The notes under the pieces are model-generated. The model did no database searches. It had not been told where the DNA came from and saw only the letters and a program-made list of their open reading frames with translations. Below are positions 10,043 through 19,340 of a stretch of 64,000 nucleotides of DNA, piece after piece (the stretch's first letter is position 1; the number at the start of each line of letters is the position of its first letter). A program made the position numbers and the translations under genes. Source of the DNA: Sphingobacteriaceae bacterium. Its GTDB lineage: Bacteria; Bacteroidota; Bacteroidia; Sphingobacteriales; Sphingobacteriaceae. The stretch covers positions 1 to 64,000 of the forward strand of contig CAHJWG010000008.1 of assembly GCA_903642215.1 (NCBI GenBank), written 5' to 3'.

Positions 10043-10299
10043 TACTTCTAAAATTATTAATCAAAATAAATAAAATTTACCTGAATGTACTGATCTCAAT
10101 TTTTTTACACAAATAGTTTGAATAGTTATTATTATTATTTAGAATTGCAGCGTTTTCCTGACGATTTTCCTGCATTTTACGAAAACAGAAATATTCTCCA
10201 ATGCTTTTTTTATCAGTGTAAAACTGAGATGCACGGTATCCTCAAAGAAAAAAATACATCTACATTAATCTTTTAAGATAAGAATTATTATTCCTTCGC

Positions 10300-12045
10300 A
10301 TGTTTAATACCACCGAACTGAACGACAAGCTCGTGTCTGAGTTGCGTGAAATAGCAAAAAATCTGGGTGTCGCCGAAGCTGACGAATTGCGTAAACAAGA
10401 CTTAATTACGCAAATTAGCAGCAAACAAACTGCACCGCCGGAAAAAGCTAAACCCGGCAGAAAACCCAGAGTTGCCGAAACTCCAGCAGAAACACCTCCT
10501 GCAGCAGTAGTTGCAGAAGAACCGGTAACCGTTGCAGATGCTGCAATAGAAGAAAAACCCCGCAAAAGAACAAGAACGATAAAAGCCGAAAAAGACAGCT
10601 CTGCTGATGCTGTACCGGAAATTGCTTTTCCTGCTTCAGAACCTGTTGCACCAAGAAGTGATATTCGGGAAAGTGTACCGGCCAGAACTCCTGCACCTGC
10701 TGTAAATGCAACTGCAGAACCGGTTCGCAGATATGCTGAACCGGCTGCAGAAAACCGCCAGCCAAAGTTTGAAAAACGCTATAACAACAACGGCAACCAG
10801 AATAACGGAAACCAAAGTAACGGCAATCAAAATGATGGCAATCAGGTTTCCGGCAATCCGCAGCAAAACAATAGTGTTCAGCAAAGAAATGTCCCGAATA
10901 AACAAGCCGAAGTATCTGTAAATCTGGATTTTGATAATGTAATTGTAAACGAAGGCGTACTGGAAATTATGGCCGACGGTTATGGTTTTTTACGTTCTTC
11001 GGATTATAATTATTTAACTTCTCCGGATGATATTTATGTGTCGCAATCGCAAATTAAATTGTTCGGTTTAAAAACCGGCGATACTGTCCGCGGAAGTATC
11101 CGGCCGCCAAAAGAAGGCGAAAAATATTTCCCGCTGGTTCGTGTGGAAGCAATTAACAGCCGTATTCCTTCCGAAGTGCGGGATCGCGTTCCTTTTGATT
11201 TTTTAACGCCTTTGTTTCCGCAGGAAAAACTAAATCTTTTTTCGGAAGTAAATAATTACTCAACCCGGATTATGGATTTGTTTACGCCGATCGGTAAAGG
11301 CCAGCGCGGTTTAATTGTTGCGCAGCCAAAAACCGGTAAAACTATCTTGTTAAAAGATGTAGCAAATGCGATTGCAAAAAACCATCCGGAGGTTTACCTG
11401 ATTATTTTATTAATTGATGAACGGCCTGAAGAGGTTACCGATATGGCCCGCAGCGTACGTGCGGAAGTTGTTTCATCAACCTTTGATGAACCTGCAGAAC
11501 GACATGTAAAAATCGCCAATATCGTGATGGAAAAAGCAAAGCGCATGGTAGAATGCGGCCACGATGTAGTAATCCTGCTGGATTCGATTACGCGTTTGGC
11601 ACGTGCTTATAATACAGTTGCGCCAGCTTCCGGTAAAATACTTTCCGGCGGTGTGGATGCAAACGCTTTACATAAACCAAAACGCTTTTTTGGTGCTGCG
11701 CGAAATATTGAAGACGGTGGTTCTTTAACCATCTTGGCAACTGCTTTAATTGATACCGGTTCTAAAATGGACGAGGTTATTTTTGAAGAATTTAAAGGAA
11801 CCGGTAATATGGAGCTGCAGCTTGACCGTAAATTATCTAACAAAAGGATTTTCCCGGCCATTGATCTTACGGCTTCAAGCACGCGTAGAGATGATTTATT
11901 ATTGGATAAAGAAACCTTACAACGTGTTTGGATTTTGAGAAATCACCTGGCAGATATGAACTCGCAGGAAGCGATGGAGTTTTTACAGGGACAAATCCGA
12001 GGAACCAAATCCAACGAAGAGTTTTTGATCAGCATGAACAGCTAA
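10300..12045 (+). CDS. rho: transcription termination factor Rho with Asn-rich insertion
   Basis: Hexameric RNA-dependent ATPase that ends transcription. The 581 residues run as follows: Rho_N helical domain (about 1-45), a long low-complexity linker rich in P, A and E and then in N and Q (about 45-205, with NGNQ repeats near 160-195), cold-shock RNA-binding domain (about 215-290), then the ATPase core with Walker A AQPKTGKT (341-348) and Walker B VVILLDS (D428). E. coli Rho is about 160 residues shorter and lacks the linker. Disordered Rho insertions are a known feature of Bacteroidetes. Confidence 0.97.
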   Translation: MFNTTELNDKLVSELREIAKNLGVAEADELRKQDLITQISSKQTAPPEKAKPGRKPRVAETPAETPPAAVVAEEPVTVADAAIEEKPRKRTRTIKAEKDSSADAVPEIAFPASEPVAPRSDIRESVPARTPAPAVNATAEPVRRYAEPAAENRQPKFEKRYNNNGNQNNGNQSNGNQNDGNQVSGNPQQNNSVQQRNVPNKQAEVSVNLDFDNVIVNEGVLEIMADGYGFLRSSDYNYLTSPDDIYVSQSQIKLFGLKTGDTVRGSIRPPKEGEKYFPLVRVEAINSRIPSEVRDRVPFDFLTPLFPQEKLNLFSEVNNYSTRIMDLFTPIGKGQRGLIVAQPKTGKTILLKDVANAIAKNHPEVYLIILLIDERPEEVTDMARSVRAEVVSSTFDEPAERHVKIANIVMEKAKRMVECGHDVVILLDSITRLARAYNTVAPASGKILSGGVDANALHKPKRFFGAARNIEDGGSLTILATALIDTGSKMDEVIFEEFKGTGNMELQLDRKLSNKRIFPAIDLTASSTRRDDLLLDKETLQRVWILRNHLADMNSQEAMEFLQGQIRGTKSNEEFLISMNS

Positions 12046-12050
12046 GAAGA

Positions 12051-12123
12051 AGTTTTAAGTGATAAGTTGTAAGTTTTAAGTTAAGTACCAAGTGCAGTTG
12101 ACTTAGAACGTAAAACTTAAAAC
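12051..12123. repeat. AAGTTTTAAGT-type direct and inverted repeats
   Basis: The 90-nt rho/pssA spacer is built from near-repeats of AGTTTTAAGT (12052-12060, 12072-12081). GTTTTAAGTT (12073-12082) can pair with AACTTAAAAC (12114-12123), giving a 10-bp stem with a 31-nt loop. No T-tract follows, so terminator function is uncertain. Confidence 0.6.
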
Positions 12124-12135
12124 CTTCAACTCTAA

Positions 12136-12855
12136 ATGAAGAAACATATCCCGAATGCAATTACCTGTACACACCTTTTTTGCGGTTGTATAGGTATTTT
12201 TTTTGCCTTTAACGCAAAGCTGAATTTTGCTGCTTATGCTGTTTTTACCGCTGCTTTTTTTGATTTTTTAGATGGAATGGCCGCAAGGCTGCTCAAAGTT
12301 CACTCAGAAATTGGCAAACAGTTGGATTCGCTGGCAGATATGGTAAGCTTTGGCGTTTTACCATCCGTAATTATTTTTCACTTATTTTTATTAGCAGATG
12401 TTAGTTCTAACGGAACTGACTGGTGGTATTTCGTTGCTTTTTTTATCGCTGTTTTTTCTGCTTTGCGGTTAGCAAAATTTAATATTGATACCCGCCAAAC
12501 AAACAGTTTTATCGGTTTGCCAACGCCGGCAAGTGCAATGGTAGCAGCTTCTTTTCCGCTGATTTTAAATCAGGGCGATGCTTCTTTTACCGGCATAATT
12601 TTGAACCCGTATTTTTTATTTGCTTACGTTATTGTTAACTGCTGCTTACTGGTTGCAGAGCTGCCGCTGCTATCCTTAAAATTTAAAAACCTGGATTTTA
12701 AGGAAAATATTTACCGCTTTATCCTGTTGTTTTTTGCAGGAGTTTGTTTGGTAATTTTTAAGTTTGCGGCGATCCCGGTGATCATAATTTTTTATATTAT
12801 TCTTTCCATCATCCAAATCAGAACAATAAAAAATGAAGTTTCAAGCAGAAATTGA
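12136..12855 (+). CDS. pssA: CDP-diacylglycerol--serine O-phosphatidyltransferase
   Basis: Integral membrane enzyme making phosphatidylserine, precursor of phosphatidylethanolamine. The 239-residue protein has several hydrophobic helices and the CDP-alcohol phosphotransferase signature DGxxAR-x8-Gx3Dx3D at 46-68 (DGMAAR, then G60, D64, D68). The last 23 nt overlap purS, so the two are probably co-translated. A psd gene is not in the window. Confidence 0.93.
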   Translation: MKKHIPNAITCTHLFCGCIGIFFAFNAKLNFAAYAVFTAAFFDFLDGMAARLLKVHSEIGKQLDSLADMVSFGVLPSVIIFHLFLLADVSSNGTDWWYFVAFFIAVFSALRLAKFNIDTRQTNSFIGLPTPASAMVAASFPLILNQGDASFTGIILNPYFLFAYVIVNCCLLVAELPLLSLKFKNLDFKENIYRFILLFFAGVCLVIFKFAAIPVIIIFYIILSIIQIRTIKNEVSSRN

Positions 12856-13084
12856 TGTTATGCCCAAAAAGGAAATCCTGGATCCGCAGGGAAAAGCTGT
12901 TTCCGGAAGTATGAAAAATCTGGATCTGTCAGAAATTACAAATGTTCGTATCGGTAAACATATTTCTTTAGAAGTTGAGGCATCAAACGAAACAGCCGCG
13001 CATCAAAAAGTAGAGGAAGCCTGTAAAAAATTACTCGCCAACTTGATTATGGAAAGTTATACTTTCCACTTAAACCAGGCTTAA
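12833..13084 (+). CDS. purS: phosphoribosylformylglycinamidine synthase subunit PurS
   Basis: Small (83 residues) scaffold subunit of the three-part PurSQL FGAM synthase of purine synthesis. It matches the family in size and in the pattern MPKKEILDPQGKAV, then a conserved middle containing IGKHISLEVE and a C-terminal LLANLIMESY. purL and purQ are not adjacent. It overlaps pssA by 23 nt at its start and overlaps the end of the opposing Hpt gene by 4 nt. Confidence 0.9.
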   Translation: MKFQAEIDVMPKKEILDPQGKAVSGSMKNLDLSEITNVRIGKHISLEVEASNETAAHQKVEEACKKLLANLIMESYTFHLNQA

Positions 13085-13455
13085 CCTTCTGCTTCTTTTT
13101 CCTTTTTAATCTGCTGTAATTGTTGGATACTTCTTTTAACGGCTGTTTTTGTAGATTCGAATTTTACAGCTAACTGCGGATCGGTACCGCCGGCTTTTGC
13201 GCTTGTTTCAATTTCCTGGATTTCATCTTTGATGCGCTGCATCCCAAAAAAACCAAGGTTAGATTTTACTTTGTGTGCTAAAGAAGCGGTTGTTGACCAA
13301 TCGTTTAGAGCGATGGATTTGGACAGATTATCAAAAATTTCCGGCGTTTGGGTTAAAAACATGTCGATGGATTCGATCAAAAATTCCTTATTTCCATCAG
13401 CTATTTCTTCTAAAAACGACAGATCAAAATCCGGTTCACTGTTTTGAGTATTCAT
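13081..13455 (-). CDS. Hpt-domain phosphotransfer protein
   Basis: Stand-alone histidine phosphotransfer domain of 124 residues, acidic and predicted all-helical. The phosphorylatable histidine is H61 in ASLAHKVKSNLGFFG. It would pass phosphate between a hybrid kinase and a response regulator, but no partner gene is in the window. The stop codon overlaps the end of purS on the other strand. A copy of the CTTCTTTTA motif lies inside the coding region (13130-13138). Confidence 0.88.
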   Translation of the reverse strand: MNTQNSEPDFDLSFLEEIADGNKEFLIESIDMFLTQTPEIFDNLSKSIALNDWSTTASLAHKVKSNLGFFGMQRIKDEIQEIETSAKAGGTDPQLAVKFESTKTAVKRSIQQLQQIKKEKEAEG

Positions 13456-13477
13456 ATCTTCAAATAAAAAAAATTAT

Positions 13478-13963
13478 TTAGTAAGCGTAAATTTTAACCA
13501 GCAGGTCATCTTTAATTTCCTGTTTTAGTTCGTGTATTGTTTTACGGAGTCCCGGATGAACAAAATCCGGAATCAACTCATCCAAAGGTGCCAGCGTAAA
13601 TAACCGGTTCTGCAGCTGCGGATGCGGTATTTTAAGTTCAGGTAAGTTTACAATTGCTTCACCAAAAAATAAAATATCTATGTCGATTGTACGAGAATGC
13701 CATTTAATTGTTCTTTCCCGATGCAGTTTTTCTTCAATAAATTGTGTTTTTATTAAAATAGATTCGGGCAGCAAGTTGGTTGCTATTTCTACAACCTGGT
13801 TTAGATAATCCGGCAAACCGGCAACGCCCCAGGATTCTGTTTCGTAAACGGCTGATGTTCTGCTTATCTCACCAATAGCACACTGTAATTGTAGCCTGGC
13901 TTCCTTTAAATAATTATTTCTGTCGCCCAGATTGCTTCCCAATAAAAAATAAACCAATTCCAT
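13478..13963 (-). CDS. folK: HPPK, 6-hydroxymethyl-7,8-dihydropterin pyrophosphokinase
   Basis: Transfers pyrophosphate from ATP to 6-hydroxymethyl-dihydropterin in folate synthesis. The 161-residue protein has the N-terminal LGSNLGDR and the metal-binding signature RTIDIDILFFG (near residues 90-101) typical of HPPK. Divergent from sppA. thyA and folA, the users of reduced folate, are 16 kb away in the same window. Confidence 0.94.
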   Translation of the reverse strand: MELVYFLLGSNLGDRNNYLKEARLQLQCAIGEISRTSAVYETESWGVAGLPDYLNQVVEIATNLLPESILIKTQFIEEKLHRERTIKWHSRTIDIDILFFGEAIVNLPELKIPHPQLQNRLFTLAPLDELIPDFVHPGLRKTIHELKQEIKDDLLVKIYAY

Positions 13964-14015
13964 GTTGTAACAAATTATATGGGTAAAGCTCTAACATTTA
14001 ACGTTATGGTTTTGC

Positions 14016-14023
14016 TAAGTTTG
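14016..14023 (+). promoter_or_regulatory. candidate -7 box for sppA
   Basis: TAAGTTTG matches the Bacteroidetes -7 consensus TAnnTTTG and is followed by C, 23 nt before the sppA ATG. I see no TTG at the expected -33 spacing, so this is a candidate only. Confidence 0.35.
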
Positions 14024-14045
14024 CAAAAAAAGAATAAGCTTTTAA

Positions 14046-15803
14046 ATGAAACAGTTTTTTAAATTTGTATTTGCCACTATTATCGGTGTTTTACTTTGCC
14101 TCATCATATTCACTTTTGTAATTCTCGGGTTCATTTCTTCTGCCAAAAGCGATAAAAAAACCCAGGTAGAAGCTAATTCGGTACTTCGTTTATCTTTAGA
14201 TTATGCGATTAAAGAACGAACTTCTGCCAATCCTTTATCGGGCATTCCGTTTTTAAATCTCAGCGTTAAAAAAACATTAGGCCTCAATGATATTTTAGCA
14301 AGCATTAAAAGGGCAAAAACGGACGATAATATTAAAGGGATTTACTTAGATGAAAGTTACATGCTTTCCGGGCAGGCAACAACCGAAGAAATCCGTAATG
14401 CGTTGATCGATTTTAAAAAATCCGGTAAATTTATTATTTCTTACGGAGAAGTTTATACGCAAGGTGCTTACTATTTAGCTTCCGTTGCTGATAAAGTTTA
14501 CATTAACCCAAAGGGAATTTTCGAGTTTCGCGGTTTCAATTCTCAATATACTTTTTTTAAAGGTGCGCTGGAAAAATTAGGCGTAGAAGTGCAGGTAATC
14601 AAAGTCGGGACGTTTAAAAGTGCTGTAGAACCTTTTATTCTGGATAAAATGAGCGATGCTAATCGTTTGCAGGTAAATTCGTATTTGGGTTCTTTGTATG
14701 ATTATTTTTTAACAGGCATCAGCAAAAGCCGAAAACTCAACAAGGATTCGCTGTTTAACATTGCCGATAATTTACAGATTAAATATCCGGAAGATGCTTT
14801 AAAATATAAACTGGTTGACGGTTTAAAATATAAAGATGAGATTTTAGACGAGCTGAAACAACGCTCCGGGATTGAGAAAAATGACAATTTAAACCTGGTA
14901 GAACTTGCTGATTACAGCGAACCGGACGATACAAAAGATACTAATTCTAACAGCCGCATTGCTGTAATTTATGCTTCCGGCGATATCGGCGGCGGCGAAG
15001 GCGATGATAATTCTATCGGTTCCGAAGGTATTTCCAAAGCAATCCGCAAAGCGCGTTTGGATAAAAAAGTAAAAGCCGTTGTGCTGCGGATTAATTCGCC
15101 GGGCGGCAGTTCGCTTGCTTCTGATGTATTGTGGCGGGAAGTGATAATGACTAAAAAAGTAAAACCGATTATCGTTTCGATGGGCGATGTAGCCGCTTCC
15201 GGTGGTTATTATATGGCTTGCGCCGCTGATTCTATCTTTGCGCAGCCTAACACGATTACCGGTTCCATCGGTATTTTTGCGCTTTTGCCTAACATGCAAA
15301 ACTTGTTTAACCAAAAATTGGGAGTTACTTTTGATGGCGTTAAAACCGGCAAATTTGCTGGTTTGGGTGATATTTCTCGCCCGCTAAATCCGGCAGAAAG
15401 AACGATTTTACAGGATCAGGTTAACCGCGGTTATCTGGATTTTACAACGGCAGTGGCTCGTGGCCGTAATAAAACACAAAAATATATCGACAGCATCGGG
15501 CAGGGCCGCGTTTGGACGGGTTCTCAGGCTTTAAAAATCGGTTTGGTAGACCGTTTGGGGAATTTGCAGGATGCCATAAATGCCGCAGCTTCAAAAGCAA
15601 AAATTACTGATTATAAGTTAGTTAATTATCCTGAACAAAAATCATTACTGGAAAACTTTGGTTCAGGTATCTCAACCGAAGCAAAAACATATTTGATGAA
15701 GCAGGAAATGGGCGAAAACTACCGTTATTACAACGATTTAAAAACGATTTTGAAGTTTAGCGGTCCGCAAATGCGTTTACCTTATACTTTGGATATCCGC
15801 TAA
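14046..15803 (+). CDS. sppA: signal peptide peptidase SppA, 67K type
   Basis: Membrane-anchored Ser/Lys protease that degrades cleaved signal peptides. The 585 residues hold an N-terminal membrane helix (about 5-33) and two tandem crotonase-like domains, as in the long E. coli-type enzyme. Both catalytic residues are visible: K150 in ASVADKVYINPKG in the first domain, and S385 in GDVAASGGYY in the second. Followed by a strong intrinsic terminator. Confidence 0.94.
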   Translation: MKQFFKFVFATIIGVLLCLIIFTFVILGFISSAKSDKKTQVEANSVLRLSLDYAIKERTSANPLSGIPFLNLSVKKTLGLNDILASIKRAKTDDNIKGIYLDESYMLSGQATTEEIRNALIDFKKSGKFIISYGEVYTQGAYYLASVADKVYINPKGIFEFRGFNSQYTFFKGALEKLGVEVQVIKVGTFKSAVEPFILDKMSDANRLQVNSYLGSLYDYFLTGISKSRKLNKDSLFNIADNLQIKYPEDALKYKLVDGLKYKDEILDELKQRSGIEKNDNLNLVELADYSEPDDTKDTNSNSRIAVIYASGDIGGGEGDDNSIGSEGISKAIRKARLDKKVKAVVLRINSPGGSSLASDVLWREVIMTKKVKPIIVSMGDVAASGGYYMACAADSIFAQPNTITGSIGIFALLPNMQNLFNQKLGVTFDGVKTGKFAGLGDISRPLNPAERTILQDQVNRGYLDFTTAVARGRNKTQKYIDSIGQGRVWTGSQALKIGLVDRLGNLQDAINAAASKAKITDYKLVNYPEQKSLLENFGSGISTEAKTYLMKQEMGENYRYYNDLKTILKFSGPQMRLPYTLDIR

Positions 15804-15823
15804 AATCTTGTTAAATATTATTT

Positions 15824-15855
15824 ACAAAAGCCGCTTTGCACAAAGCGGCTTTTGT
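15824..15855 (+). terminator. intrinsic terminator after sppA
   Basis: A perfect 15-bp stem (15824-15838 with 15841-15855) carries the GCCGC/GCGGC core and closes on 2 nt. It is followed by ATTTTT. A copy of the interspersed repeat comes 8 nt later. Confidence 0.85.
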
Positions 15856-15862
15856 ATTTTTG

Positions 15863-15876
15863 ATGCTTCTTTTACC
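15863..15876 (+). repeat. interspersed CTTCTTTTA repeat, sppA/polX spacer
   Basis: ATGCTTCTTTTACC, 12 nt before the polX ATG and just after the sppA terminator. Confidence 0.75.
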
Positions 15877-15887
15877 GATCATTTTTT

Positions 15888-17576
15888 ATGGAGAATAAAC
15901 AAATTTCCCGGCATCTCCGCTTCCTGTCGCAGCTGATGGAGTTGCATGAAGAAAATCCTTTCAAAATAAAATCAATTGCCAATGCTTCTTTTAAGGCAGA
16001 AAAATTGCCGTTTCCGCTCGCCGGAAAAACGCTGGTCGAGTTAGACAAAATTGATGGTATCGGTAAAAGTATCGCCACAAAAATTATAGAATTACTGGAA
16101 ACCGATACGTTAGCAGAAATAGAAAAGCTGCTGGCAGAAACTCCGCCGGGCGTGGTTGATATGCTGCGGATTAAAGGTATCGGACCGAAAAAAATAGCGG
16201 TAATCTGGCATGATTTGCATATCGATTCTGTTGGCGAATTATATTACGCCTGCAACGAAAACCGCCTGATTGAAGCCAAAGGTTTTGGGTTGAAAACGCA
16301 GGAACAAATTCGTAAAACAATCGAATTTAACATTGCGGCACAAGGCAAGTTTTTATATGCACAGGCAGAAATTATTGTTAATGATTTACTGCTGCAGCTG
16401 AATGCTTCTTTTACCGGCAAAAAAATAGCGGTAGCCGGGGAGTTTCGCCGTTATCAGGAAATTATTAACGAACTGGTTTTTGTGATTGAAACAGAAAACA
16501 CAGATCAATTATTTTCAGCATTAAATGAAGCGGCCTATTTAGAATCCGCTTCGCAGGATGAACAAAGCTGGAAAGGTAAAACCGAACATGGGATGCAGGT
16601 TAAAATTATCCCGGCAGGATTGGGAAGTTTTATAAAAACACTATTTATAGAAACCGGCGATGAGGAACATGTACAAGCCGTACTTTCCAAAATTTCGGAC
16701 TTGGATTTTCAACCTCAATCCGAAGAAGAAATTTATGAAAAAGCCGGCCTGGATTTTATCAAACCAGAACTTCGCGAAGGAAATTACTGGATCGAAAAAG
16801 CCTCGGCACATCAACTTCCCCATTTAATTACTTTTCAGGATTTGAAGGGAACTTTACATAATCACAGTACCTGGAGCGACGGCGTAAATACGCTCGAAGA
16901 AATGGCTTTATACAGTCGCGATCAGCTTAAACTGGAGTATTTTGGAATTTGCGATCATAGCAAAAGTGCGTTTTACGCTAACGGATTAAGTATTGAACGG
17001 CTTTTACAGCAGTTTGAAGAAGTTGATTCCTTAAATAAAAAACTAACTGGTTTCAGGATTTTTAAAGGAATTGAATCTGATATTTTAAATGATGGTTCTT
17101 TAGATTATCCGAAAGAAATCCTGGAAAAAATAGATTTTGTAGTCGCTTCCGTGCATTCTAATTTAAGGATGACCGAAGAAAAAGCAATGGAAAGGCTGAT
17201 TAAAGCGATTGAAAACCCTTATACAACTATCCTCGGCCATCCAACCGGCAGGCTTTTGCTTAGCCGTGATGGTTATCCGGTTGATTATAAAAAACTGATT
17301 GATGCCTGCGCGGCAAATCAGGTGGTAATTGAGATCAACGCTAATCCTTTGCGATTGGATTTGGACTGGCGCCTGCATCAATACGCGCTCAAAAAAGGCG
17401 TTCGGCTTTCTATCAATCCGGATGCGCACCGAACAATTGGTTTGTGGGATATGCAATACGGCGTTCACATTGCACGGAAAGGTGGTTTAACCAAAGAAAA
17501 ATGTTTAAATGCTTTATCTGCTTTAGAAATTGAAGCATTTTTTAAATCGAAAAAAGAGAAGATTTTTGTCCGGTAA
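15888..17576 (+). CDS. PolX-type protein with PHP domain, polymerase motif degenerate
   Basis: The 562-residue protein has the bacterial PolX architecture. An N-terminal helix-hairpin-helix region comes first (IDGIGKSIA near 50, IKGIGPKKI near 95), then a remnant nucleotidyltransferase domain (about 160-300), then a C-terminal PHP phosphoesterase (about 320-555) with metal ligands HNH (324-326) and INPDAHR. The polymerase motif normally reading GSxRRGxExxGDID appears as GEFRRYQEIINELVFV, so the catalytic DxD is absent. Exonuclease or other phosphoesterase activity may remain while polymerase activity is doubtful. The stop codon lies inside a copy of the interspersed repeat. Confidence 0.88.
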   Translation: MENKQISRHLRFLSQLMELHEENPFKIKSIANASFKAEKLPFPLAGKTLVELDKIDGIGKSIATKIIELLETDTLAEIEKLLAETPPGVVDMLRIKGIGPKKIAVIWHDLHIDSVGELYYACNENRLIEAKGFGLKTQEQIRKTIEFNIAAQGKFLYAQAEIIVNDLLLQLNASFTGKKIAVAGEFRRYQEIINELVFVIETENTDQLFSALNEAAYLESASQDEQSWKGKTEHGMQVKIIPAGLGSFIKTLFIETGDEEHVQAVLSKISDLDFQPQSEEEIYEKAGLDFIKPELREGNYWIEKASAHQLPHLITFQDLKGTLHNHSTWSDGVNTLEEMALYSRDQLKLEYFGICDHSKSAFYANGLSIERLLQQFEEVDSLNKKLTGFRIFKGIESDILNDGSLDYPKEILEKIDFVVASVHSNLRMTEEKAMERLIKAIENPYTTILGHPTGRLLLSRDGYPVDYKKLIDACAANQVVIEINANPLRLDLDWRLHQYALKKGVRLSINPDAHRTIGLWDMQYGVHIARKGGLTKEKCLNALSALEIEAFFKSKKEKIFVR

Positions 17577-17585
17577 AAGAAGCAT
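17572..17585 (-). repeat. interspersed CTTCTTTTA repeat overlapping polX stop
   Basis: GGTAAAAGAAGCAT on the plus strand; the TAA at 17574-17576 is the polX stop codon, so the element supplies the end of the gene. Confidence 0.75.
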
Positions 17586-17621
17586 TATACTTATTAATTA
17601 TATTAATGTTAAAAATCAAGC

Positions 17622-18605
17622 TTGAAAAAACCACTTAAAATCCTGGTCATCCGGTTAAGTTCTATGGGCGATGTTATTTATACCACGCCGGTTGTGCGTT
17701 GTTTAAAATTACAATTGCCAGGAGCAGAAGTTCATTTTTTAACCAAACCGCTTTTTAAATATATTTATGAAGGCAATCCGTATGTGGATAAGCTTCTTTT
17801 ACTGCATAAAAACTTGTCGGAAACCATTCAGGAAATCAAAGCCGAAAAATACGATTACCTGATCGATCTGCATAATAACCTGCGCACTTCAATCATTAAA
17901 ATAAAAACCGGCATCCCGGCTTCTATCTATAAAAAGCAGCCTTTACAAAAGTGGCTTTTTTTGAAATGGCGCATCAACCTGATTTCTAAAAAACATTTGG
18001 TAGAACGCTATTTGGAAACAGTTGCTTTTTTAGGAATAAAAAACGATGGGCAGCCGATTAATTATTATTTAAAACAGCCATACCAACTGCCGGATTTACT
18101 GCCTGTTTCTCATCAAAATAAATTTGTGGTATTTGTAATTGGTGCAACACATTTTACCAAGCGGATGCCGAATGAAAAAGTTGCCCGGATTTGCCGGGAA
18201 ATAAACCTGCCGATTGTATTGCTGGGCGGCAAGGATGTACAAGCCAATGGTGAAGAGATTGCTTCTTTTACCGGTAAAAAAATTTACAATGCCTGTGGCA
18301 TAATTACTTTGGATCAGTCGGTTTTTTTACTCAGTCAGGCAGAAAAAGTTATTGGTTTTGATACCGGTTTAACACATATTGCCGAAGCTTTTGACCGGCC
18401 TATTGCCTCCATCTGGGGAAGTACCGCGCCGGAATTGGTGGGCGTTTGGCCGTATCAGGCAAAAAAAGCAGAAGTGGTTGGGGTAGATTTATATTGCCGG
18501 CCGTGTTCTAAATTTGGTTTCGAGAAATGCCCGTTGGGCCATTTTAAATGTATGCACGAAATACCTGATGCGCAACTGATTAATTTTGCAAACAACACGC
18601 AATAA
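17622..18605 (+). CDS. glycosyltransferase family 9, heptosyltransferase-like
   Basis: Predicted cytoplasmic lipopolysaccharide core glycosyltransferase of 327 residues. It has the GT9 N-terminal IRLSSMGDVIYTTPVV and the C-terminal nucleotide-sugar motif DTGLTHIAEAF, followed by WGSTAPE. A cysteine-rich tail (CRPCSKFGFEKCP) is seen in many heptosyltransferase II-like proteins. The best start is TTG at 17622, because the next in-frame ATG falls within the conserved SSMGD. Sugar donor unknown. Confidence 0.88.
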   Translation: MKKPLKILVIRLSSMGDVIYTTPVVRCLKLQLPGAEVHFLTKPLFKYIYEGNPYVDKLLLLHKNLSETIQEIKAEKYDYLIDLHNNLRTSIIKIKTGIPASIYKKQPLQKWLFLKWRINLISKKHLVERYLETVAFLGIKNDGQPINYYLKQPYQLPDLLPVSHQNKFVVFVIGATHFTKRMPNEKVARICREINLPIVLLGGKDVQANGEEIASFTGKKIYNACGIITLDQSVFLLSQAEKVIGFDTGLTHIAEAFDRPIASIWGSTAPELVGVWPYQAKKAEVVGVDLYCRPCSKFGFEKCPLGHFKCMHEIPDAQLINFANNTQ

Positions 18606-18614
18606 TTTCTATTT

Positions 18615-18622
18615 TAGGTTTG
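18615..18622 (+). promoter_or_regulatory. candidate -7 box before the beta-barrel gene
   Basis: TAGGTTTG fits TAnnTTTG and lies 26 nt before the ATG. A TTTG at 18585-18588 is the only -33 candidate, and its 26-nt spacing is longer than usual. Confidence 0.35.
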
Positions 18623-18648
18623 CTTTTCATTCTAAAATTTATCCGATC

Positions 18649-19326
18649 ATGTTTAAAAAATGGTTATTTATAATAGTAACAACTTTTATTTTTCTGCAAA
18701 ACCTAAAGGCGCAAACTGTTAAATTCGGTGCAAAAGCCGGAATCAATTTTGCCTCCATCAGTGCTTATAATAATCCAACAAGTTCTGCTTATGCATCTAA
18801 AAGTTACGGAAATATCAGAATCGGAGGAATGTCTGAAATAGACTGGTCAAAAGTTTCCCTGCAAACCGATTTTATTTTAAATGGAAAAGGTGGAAACAAT
18901 ACGTACATCAACCCGGAAACCAATACCAACAGAAGGAAAAACACGCGCTTGTATTACCTGGAAATACCTGTAAATTTTTTATACAAATTGCCTACAAAAG
19001 TCGGAACGCTATTTTTTGGCGGCGGCCCTTATGTAGCTTACGGCTTAACCGGCAATTATTCTTTGTCCGGAATTATTTTTGATTCTCCGGTTGACGGCGA
19101 TCAAAAAGTTGTGTTTGGCAATAATGAGAACAGCGATTACAAACGCACGGACTTCGGCGCAAATTTAAAAGCGGAAATCCGTTTACTGCATGGAATAGGT
19201 TTTGAACTGAACTACGAATACGGATTGAGAAATATTGCAACACCAGGAATTTATGATGATGCCAATATTAAAACGCGGAATAATTTATTCGGCATTTCGG
19301 TTTCCTATTTGTTTAAAAACAATTAA
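18649..19326 (+). CDS. outer-membrane beta-barrel protein, PorT-like
   Basis: Secreted protein of 225 residues. The signal peptide FKKWLFIIVTTFIFLQNLKA is followed by alternating strands beginning VKFGAKAGINFA. This is the pattern of Bacteroidetes outer-membrane beta-barrel (PorT/OMP_b-brl_2) proteins, and it ends with an aromatic-rich strand (GISVSYLF). The ATG at 18649 gives a clean signal peptide; an upstream ATG inside the GT9 gene would spoil it. Function unknown. Confidence 0.82.
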   Translation: MFKKWLFIIVTTFIFLQNLKAQTVKFGAKAGINFASISAYNNPTSSAYASKSYGNIRIGGMSEIDWSKVSLQTDFILNGKGGNNTYINPETNTNRRKNTRLYYLEIPVNFLYKLPTKVGTLFFGGGPYVAYGLTGNYSLSGIIFDSPVDGDQKVVFGNNENSDYKRTDFGANLKAEIRLLHGIGFELNYEYGLRNIATPGIYDDANIKTRNNLFGISVSYLFKNN

Positions 19327-19339
19327 TGCTTCTTTTACA
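19326..19339 (+). repeat. interspersed CTTCTTTTA repeat before sixA
   Basis: ATGCTTCTTTTACA fills the gap between the beta-barrel stop codon and the sixA ATG. Its own ATG is in frame with sixA and would add five residues (MLLLQ), but the conserved N terminus begins at 19341. Confidence 0.75.
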
Positions 19340-19340
19340 G

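Noticed and set aside
10260..10905. Minus-strand open frames opposite rho
   Set aside because: They are shadows of the low-complexity rho linker, with Ala/Ser/Gln- or Leu-rich translations and no family motif.
17606..17621. ATG at 17606 as start of the GT9 gene
   Set aside because: It is out of frame with the conserved RLSSMGD reading frame; the TTG at 17622 is in frame.
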